Shown one piece after another: positions 24,683 to 24,878 of a DNA stretch of 24,878 bases; the first letter of the stretch is position 1, and every line of letters starts with the position of its first letter. The stretch covers positions 1 through 24,878 of the forward strand of contig CALSCR010003693.1 in the NCBI GenBank assembly GCA_943704495.1. Reading direction: 5' to 3'. The position numbers and the translations under genes were made by a program. This DNA comes from Pigoraptor chileana. Its lineage: Eukaryota > Opisthokonta > Filasterea. The notes beneath the pieces are model-generated. The model was not told where the DNA came from, did not search any database, and saw nothing but the letters and a program-made list of their open reading frames with translations.

Positions 24683-24785
24683 TGTGAAGTCCATGGACCC
24701 AGCGCCCAACTGACTTGAATCCTACATCTCTCTCTCTCTTTTTGTGGAGTCCATGGGCAAGCGCCTAAGACACTGACTTGAGTCC

Positions 24786-24834
<49 letters not shown>

Positions 24835-24878
24835 GAGTCCATGGGCACAGCGCCTATGACACTGACTTGAATCCTACA
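24683..24878 (+). repeat. Tandem cluster of the short repeat with CT tracts, copies 2-4
   Basis: Three copies begin at 24683, 24743 and 24831 (steps of 60 and 88 bp; the last is cut by the window end). Each has a TGTGRAGTCCATGG head, a GCGCC core and a CTGACTTGARTCCTRCA tail, followed by a CT tract; the longest, 24790-24830, is about 20 CT units. Length differences between units come mainly from the CT tract. Copies share the head and tail with the NAA40 intron copy at 1899. The cluster probably lies in an intron of the WD gene. Confidence 0.8.

Overview
This is a compact eukaryotic nuclear segment: eleven protein-coding genes in 24.9 kb, nearly all split by short introns (about 65-500 bp). 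Exon joins were worked out by eye from splice signals, reading phase and recalled sequences of human homologues; no search was run. The gene set (a RanBP2/Nup358-type TPR protein, NAA40, mucolipin/TRPML, paraplegin, a long WD-repeat protein of the WDR87/WDR97 kind) together with U12-type splicing points to an opisthokont-grade protist, perhaps a unicellular holozoan. That placement is inference; the sequence does not name the species.

Layout, left to right: RanBP2-like 5' end (-, 69-819, running off the left edge); NAA40 histone N-acetyltransferase (+, 1336-2775); adenylosuccinate synthase (-, 2802-4978); TRAPPC2/sedlin (+, 5258-6195); cytochrome c1 (-, 6402-7721); UBE2V/Mms2 ubiquitin E2 variant (+, 8652-9543); mucolipin channel (+, 9955-12439); a small unrecognised gene (-, 13179-13661); cytochrome b5 (+, 13960-14528); paraplegin m-AAA protease (-, 14645-18503); WD-repeat protein (+, 19000 to at least 24545, open at the right edge). 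Strands alternate at nine of ten junctions, giving five head-to-head pairs with shared promoter space and four tail-to-tail pairs, one with only 26 bp between stop codons.

The genes are housekeeping and do not form one pathway, although three are mitochondrial or haem-linked (cytochrome c1, paraplegin, cytochrome b5) and two act in endolysosomal or secretory traffic (mucolipin, TRAPPC2). I see no new multi-gene system. The most interesting signals concern splicing: an AT-AC U12-type intron in TRAPPC2 with a textbook branch site, a second possible U12-like intron in the WD gene, and two or three GC-AG introns. A small repeat with a near-palindromic core and CT-rich tails occurs in a NAA40 intron and as a tandem cluster at the right edge. 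No tRNA, rRNA, CRISPR, transposon coding region or viral relic was recognised.
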